9,824 nucleotides of DNA, taken from NCBI GenBank assembly GCA_002401545.1, contig NVTJ01000029.1, forward strand, positions 15,055 through 24,878, read 5' to 3'. Positions 7,601 through 9,824 of the stretch are shown piece by piece; within the stretch, counting starts at the first letter, position 1, and each line of letters begins with the position of its first letter. A model generated the notes under the pieces. That model was not told the DNA's origin and searched no databases. It saw only the letters and a list, made by a program, of their open reading frames with translations. The DNA is from Alphaproteobacteria bacterium. GTDB taxonomy: Bacteria; Pseudomonadota; Alphaproteobacteria; Sphingomonadales; Emcibacteraceae. Both the position numbers and the translations under genes were made by a program.

Positions 7601-8105
7601 GCCCGCCGCGAATGGCAAAATCGCCGTGTTCCACCACGGTGCTGGAGCGGGCGTAGCCGTTTCGTGTGAGGAAGGCCGTTATCTTTTCCACGTCAATCTG
7701 ATCGCCGGTCTTTGCGGTAAATGACAGGTCCTTCAGGCTATTCCGTTCCGGGATCATCTGGGTTACGGCATTAATGGTGGTGATGACAAGCCTTTTTCCG
7801 GACATGCTTTCTGAGACAAGCTTGCTTAAGGTGGTCATGCGCCGGGCGCTGATGTCGGGGTTGGGGGATACCCGGTCATATGGCAGGCAGTCCCACGCCG
7901 GAAATGTCAATATTTCGGTATCCGGTGAAAAGAAAGCCACCAGATCAGCCATATTGCCCATGCGGTTGTCATCGCGGGCAATATGTAGCATGACCCCGGA
8001 TTTATCCTTCAAAATTTGGGAAAGGAACAGCGCGTCCATTCCTTCCGGCATGTTGGCAATCTGTAACGGGACTTGCGAGCTTATGAACTGGTCGGTTTTA
8101 TTCAC
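4620..8105 (-). CDS. mfd: Transcription-repair coupling factor Mfd
   Basis: 1161 residues, full length for the family. Mfd binds RNA polymerase stalled at DNA lesions, pushes it off by translocating on DNA, and recruits UvrA for nucleotide excision repair. Order: UvrB-like N-terminal region with FPAWDCLPYDRVSPNP and RGGLIDIYP; RNA polymerase-interacting domain starting near residue 490 with PGDLVVHMDHGIGRYEGL and YVPVENIEILSRY; superfamily 2 helicase core with Walker A GDVGFGKT (642-649), GTHALL, DEEQ box (743-746), TATPIPRT, and lobe 2 with STTIVESGLDIP and QLRGRVGRS; TRG region RGAGNLLGEEQSGHI; and the C-terminal D7 domain to residue 1161. All helicase motifs look intact. The start is GTG at 8105, overlapping the sdhE stop by 4 nt (GTGA) with no strong ribosome binding site, so translation is probably coupled to sdhE. 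A 59-bp part is repeated exactly at the window's right edge. Confidence 0.97.
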   Translation of the reverse strand: MNKTDQFISSQVPLQIANMPEGMDALFLSQILKDKSGVMLHIARDDNRMGNMADLVAFFSPDTEILTFPAWDCLPYDRVSPNPDISARRMTTLSKLVSESMSGKRLVITTINAVTQMIPERNSLKDLSFTAKTGDQIDVEKITAFLTRNGYARSSTVVEHGDFAIRGGLIDIYPSGQDSPVRLDLWGDTIEAMRLFDPISQRTAEKIEEIDLVPMCEVILDEDSIRRFRGAYVRQFGTVLSQDPLYEAVKEGRKHQGMEHWLPYFHFRLETLFDYLPDCPVSMDHLTTEAFSDRLSAIQDYYQARYEAYTQTTKGAATALSTYKPLPTERLYLTTEQWQTWCEVRKIHQFTSFNAPPDVNHMALGGKVGRDFAHERNDQKSNVYDALRKHCVALHGENKQVLIASYSGGSQNRLAVVLTEHGIANHQVMDNWASRKDLPQGTIGLIILPLEHGFEDDDIAIIAEQDILGDRLVRKVRKSRKAENFIHEASALTPGDLVVHMDHGIGRYEGLLTIEVNGAPHDCVHLTYHGGDKLYVPVENIEILSRYGSEGSDGQLDKLGGVAWQGRKARLKKRIRDMADELIKVAAQRALRKGALIQPPEGLYDEFCARFPYTETDDQLRSIGDVIADLGSGKPMDRLICGDVGFGKTEIALRTAFLAVMEGFQVAIITPTTLLARQHYKTFVDRFRGLPVKIGHLSRLVPPKIQKLTREEMAQGTCEIVIGTHALLAKTIKFKNLGLIIIDEEQHFGVVHKERLKKMKHDVHVLTLTATPIPRTLQLAMSGMRGLSLIATPPVDRLAIRTFVLPMDSLVIREALMREHYRGGQSFYVCPRVSDLKEIEDFLREYVPEVKVATAHGQMAPSQIEDIMNAFYDGKYDVLISTTIVESGLDIPTANTMIIHRADMFGLAQLYQLRGRVGRSKIRAYAYLTLAPNRLPTPQAEKRLQVLQTLDTLGAGFSLASHDLDIRGAGNLLGEEQSGHIKEVGMELYQHMLEEAVAQARSGITNEEIDGVWSPQINVGATILIPERYIPDLNLRMSLYRRLADLKGRQEIDAFGAELIDRFGDLPEEVEHLLKIILIKHFCRLAGIEKIDTGPKGAIVTFRGSKFANPAGLIEFITSQKAVTKLRTDHRLVYVRKWSKIENRLQGSLNLAHALAKAARI
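5737..5795 (-). repeat. Inverted repeat, internal copy in mfd (59 bp)
   Basis: This part of mfd encodes TPIPRT followed by LQLAMSGMRGLSL, the normal Mfd sequence after helicase motif III. It is base-for-base identical, in inverted orientation, to 9766-9824 at the end of the window. Identity stops at the next base on the 5' side of the coding strand (GCG here, GCC in recG). The other end cannot be tested because the window stops. Confidence 0.95.
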
Positions 8106-8425
8106 TTGATAATCTTGAGGTAATCGAGGGCCTGTAGCATATCCATGACATCATTTTGCAGATGGTCGGGCGCCGGAGTGTCTTTGGTAATCCAGGCAAC
8201 AATTTTAAGGTCAGGTTCGCGTAGAAGATTTTCATATCTGTCCAGTTGTTCTATGGTCAGTCCGCCCAGATAATTATCGGCAAAATGGCCCAGCAGAATA
8301 TCGGCTTCCTTGATGCCCCGGTGCCAGCTTCTGAATTTCAGCCGTTTCCGGCGGATTTCCACAGGCTCATTTCTGTCTATTTCTGGTTCGATAAAACCGG
8401 GCGTATCATATGATGACATGGTCAT
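8102..8425 (-). CDS. sdhE: Succinate dehydrogenase assembly factor SdhE (FAD assembly factor)
   Basis: 107 residues, a cytoplasmic SdhE/SDHAF2/YgfY-family protein that promotes covalent flavinylation of the SdhA subunit of succinate dehydrogenase. The core RKRLKFRSWHRGIKEADILLG (27-46) carries the invariant RGxxE motif at Arg36-Glu40, and YENLLREPDLKIVAWIT (64-80) is the conserved second half. The first 20 residues are a variable acidic tail; the start could be the ATG at 8425 or the one at 8419, and neither has a clear ribosome binding site. The stop overlaps the mfd GTG by 4 nt. It is divergent from recG. No sdhCDAB genes are in the window, so it acts on an enzyme encoded elsewhere. Confidence 0.93.
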   Translation of the reverse strand: MTMSSYDTPGFIEPEIDRNEPVEIRRKRLKFRSWHRGIKEADILLGHFADNYLGGLTIEQLDRYENLLREPDLKIVAWITKDTPAPDHLQNDVMDMLQALDYLKIIK

Positions 8426-8439
8426 TGCAATCTGTTAAA

Positions 8440-8481
8440 ATTTTACGCCCTAGTGATAGGAAAAAACTTAACATGAATCAA
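8440..8481 (-). promoter_or_regulatory. Promoter candidates for sdhE-mfd
   Basis: Two overlapping readings are possible on the minus strand. The first is TTGATT (8481-8476), 17 nt, TATCAC (8458-8453), a weak sigma-70 pair. The second is a -10 TAAAAT at 8445-8440 with a degenerate FNR-type box TTGATTCATGTTAA (8481-8468, 8 of 10 fixed positions) centred at -41.5. Neither is strong. This 65-bp divergent region must hold both the sdhE and recG promoters; I see no clear plus-strand promoter for recG. Confidence 0.3.
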
Positions 8482-8490
8482 ATATAAAGT

Positions 8491-9824
8491 ATGCGACCGG
8501 AGATATTATACCCTTTTTTTGCTGATACCATCAGCCTTCCCGGTGTGGGGGGGCGGATTGCGGGTCTGCTTGAGAAAATTATTGGCCGCCGGGTGCTGGA
8601 TTTATTCTGGCATTTTCCGGTGGATATTATTGACCGCCGCGCCAGCCCCGCACTGGCGGATATTAAATATGATCAGATCGTCACATTGCGGGTGACCATT
8701 GACAAGCATGATGCACCACCCCGCAATGTCAAACGGCCTTACCGGGTATGGTGTCATGACGCCACGGGCAAGTTGCAGCTTATCTTTTTTCATGCGAAGG
8801 GGGACTATATTGAGCGCCAACTGCCCGTCGGCGAAGAGCGGCTGATCAGCGGCAAGGTGGAAATTTACAATGGTCAGCTTCAGATGACCCATCCCGATTA
8901 TATGCTTTTGCCGGATAAAAGGGATGAGATTCCGGCGGTGGAACCGGTCTATCCCCTGACGGGGGGGGTTAGCGGCAAGGTCATGGCCAAGATTGTTCGT
9001 GGGGCCCTGGAAAGACTGGTGGACCTTCCTGAATGGCAGGATAAGCCTTTGCTCAAGCGGGAAGGCTGGCCCACATGGTATGATGCCATGAAAATGGCGC
9101 ATCAGCCCCAGGGGCAGGCTGACCTGCAACTCAATAGTCCGGCAAGGCAGCGTCTGGCCTATGATGAGTTCCTTGCCAATCAACTGGCGCTCGAGATTAT
9201 GCGGCGGCAGAATCAAAAGAAAAAAGGCCGTTCCCTGACATCCAAAGGTCATTTGAAGCAGAAATTGCTGGACAATCTGCCCTACAGCTTAACCGGGGCA
9301 CAGATTACGAGCAGTGCTGAAATTGAACAGGATTTGGCCCAGCCCTTTGCCATGATGCGCCTGTTGCAGGGCGATGTGGGCAGCGGCAAGACGGTGGTGG
9401 CCCTGCTGGCCATGCTGATTGCGGTGGAGAATGGCGCACAGGCCGCCATGATCGCCCCCACTGAAATCCTCAGCCGCCAGCATTATGCCAGCTTAAGCGA
9501 AATGACAGCGGGTATGGGTGTGAAGATTGCCATACTGACCGGACGGGACAAGGGCAAGGCACGCATAAAGCTGCTTGATGACCTGCAATCGGGGGAAATT
9601 GATATTCTGGTGGGGACCCATGCCCTGTTTCAGAAAGATGTTATCTATCATGACCTTGCCTTCGCTGTAATTGATGAACAGCATAGATTCGGTGTTGAGC
9701 AGCGCATGGCCCTGTCAGCAAAAGGCCGGGAAGGATCATCAATGGATGTTCTGGCCATGACTGCCACGCCCATTCCGCGCACCCTGCAGCTTGCCATGAG
9801 CGGTATGCGGGGCTTAAGCCTTAT
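8491..9824 (+). CDS. recG: ATP-dependent DNA helicase RecG, 3' end missing
   Basis: 444 complete codons, open at the right edge; RecG is usually about 690 residues. RecG unwinds branched DNA, regressing stalled replication forks and processing R-loops and Holliday junctions. The start MRPEILYPFF, preceded by an in-frame TAA at 8485, matches other alphaproteobacterial RecG starts, though no good ribosome binding site is seen. SLPGVGGRIAGLLEK (15-29) and LDLFWHFPVDIIDRR lead into the wedge (OB-fold) domain at about 60-150. The helicase lobe has LTGAQ, Walker A GDVGSGKT (294-301), APTEILSRQH, GTHALF, the RecG-type DEQH box with RFGV (395-402), and TATPIPRT (424-431). After that, LQLAMSGMRGLSL is Mfd-like rather than RecG-like: RecG normally continues as in E. 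coli (LAMTAYADLD). The final 19 codons are therefore suspect. G runs of 7 and 8 (8547-8553, 8961-8968) keep the frame as given. Confidence 0.94.
   Translation, partial: MRPEILYPFFADTISLPGVGGRIAGLLEKIIGRRVLDLFWHFPVDIIDRRASPALADIKYDQIVTLRVTIDKHDAPPRNVKRPYRVWCHDATGKLQLIFFHAKGDYIERQLPVGEERLISGKVEIYNGQLQMTHPDYMLLPDKRDEIPAVEPVYPLTGGVSGKVMAKIVRGALERLVDLPEWQDKPLLKREGWPTWYDAMKMAHQPQGQADLQLNSPARQRLAYDEFLANQLALEIMRRQNQKKKGRSLTSKGHLKQKLLDNLPYSLTGAQITSSAEIEQDLAQPFAMMRLLQGDVGSGKTVVALLAMLIAVENGAQAAMIAPTEILSRQHYASLSEMTAGMGVKIAILTGRDKGKARIKLLDDLQSGEIDILVGTHALFQKDVIYHDLAFAVIDEQHRFGVEQRMALSAKGREGSSMDVLAMTATPIPRTLQLAMSGMRGLSL
9766..9824 (+). repeat. Inverted repeat, terminal copy at the window edge (59 bp)
   Basis: The last 59 bases of the window are identical to mfd 5737-5795 read on its coding strand, in the same codon phase. 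The first 21 bases encode TPIPRTL, largely shared between RecG and Mfd. The remaining 38 encode residues expected only in Mfd. Upstream of 9766 the two genes diverge at once (ATG ACT GCC versus CTG ACC GCG). Confidence 0.95.

Noticed and set aside
8602..9252. A 216-codon minus-strand open frame opposite recG
   Set aside because: It is antisense to the well-supported recG reading frame, with a His- and Pro-rich translation typical of shadow frames.
1..9824. Search for mobile elements, CRISPR arrays, tRNA, toxin-antitoxin or defence genes
   Set aside because: No transposase, integrase, regular spaced repeats, cloverleaf sequence or defence-type domain is visible; nearly all the sequence is explained by core genes.

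Overview
The window looks like chromosomal DNA from an alphaproteobacterium of moderate G+C content. The evidence is the recG / sdhE-mfd arrangement, a DUF2336 protein (a family concentrated in Alphaproteobacteria), the alphaproteobacterial RecG N-terminus (MRPEILYPFF...) and the short class III sirtuin. I cannot fix the genus. A marine lineage such as Kordiimonadales, Emcibacterales or Sneathiellales would fit but is a guess. The content is core housekeeping: there are no mobile elements, tRNAs, rRNAs or CRISPR arrays.

Layout, left to right. At 18-50 lies a bidirectional rho-independent terminator. All genes up to 8425 are on the minus strand, so they are transcribed right to left. They are uspE-like tandem universal stress protein (69-887), pterin-4a-carbinolamine dehydratase (973-1269), sirtuin deacylase (1279-1986), NAD kinase (1988-2767), a DUF2336 protein (2786-3901), a 243-bp AT-rich intergenic region with a good promoter candidate, an orphan FlgC-like flagellar rod protein (4145-4531), mfd (4620-8105) and sdhE (8102-8425). 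A 65-bp divergent intergenic region then separates sdhE from recG, which runs on the plus strand from 8491 and off the right edge.

How the genes group. DUF2336, nadK, the sirtuin and the carbinolamine dehydratase are separated by 18, 1 and 9 nt and very likely form one operon. NAD kinase and the sirtuin both consume NAD+, so it has an NAD-centred core. uspE follows but has its own promoter candidate, with an FNR/FixK-type box at about -41 that overlaps the stop codon of the dehydratase gene; this suggests low-oxygen control. sdhE and mfd overlap by 4 nt (GTGA) and are probably translationally coupled. mfd and recG encode related superfamily 2 DNA translocases in transcription-coupled repair and replication-fork rescue.

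The most notable irregularity is at the right edge. The last 59 bases (9766-9824), in the recG frame, are an exact inverted copy of mfd 5737-5795. There the predicted protein switches from RecG sequence to the Mfd-type sequence LQLAMSGMRGLSL straight after the TATPIPRT motif shared by both families. This is more likely an assembly chimera at a contig end than real biology, but gene conversion is possible. I found no convincing undescribed system. The other points worth a second look are regulatory (FNR-type box, long leader with direct repeats) and contextual (orphan FlgC-like gene, DUF2336-nadK-sirtuin operon).
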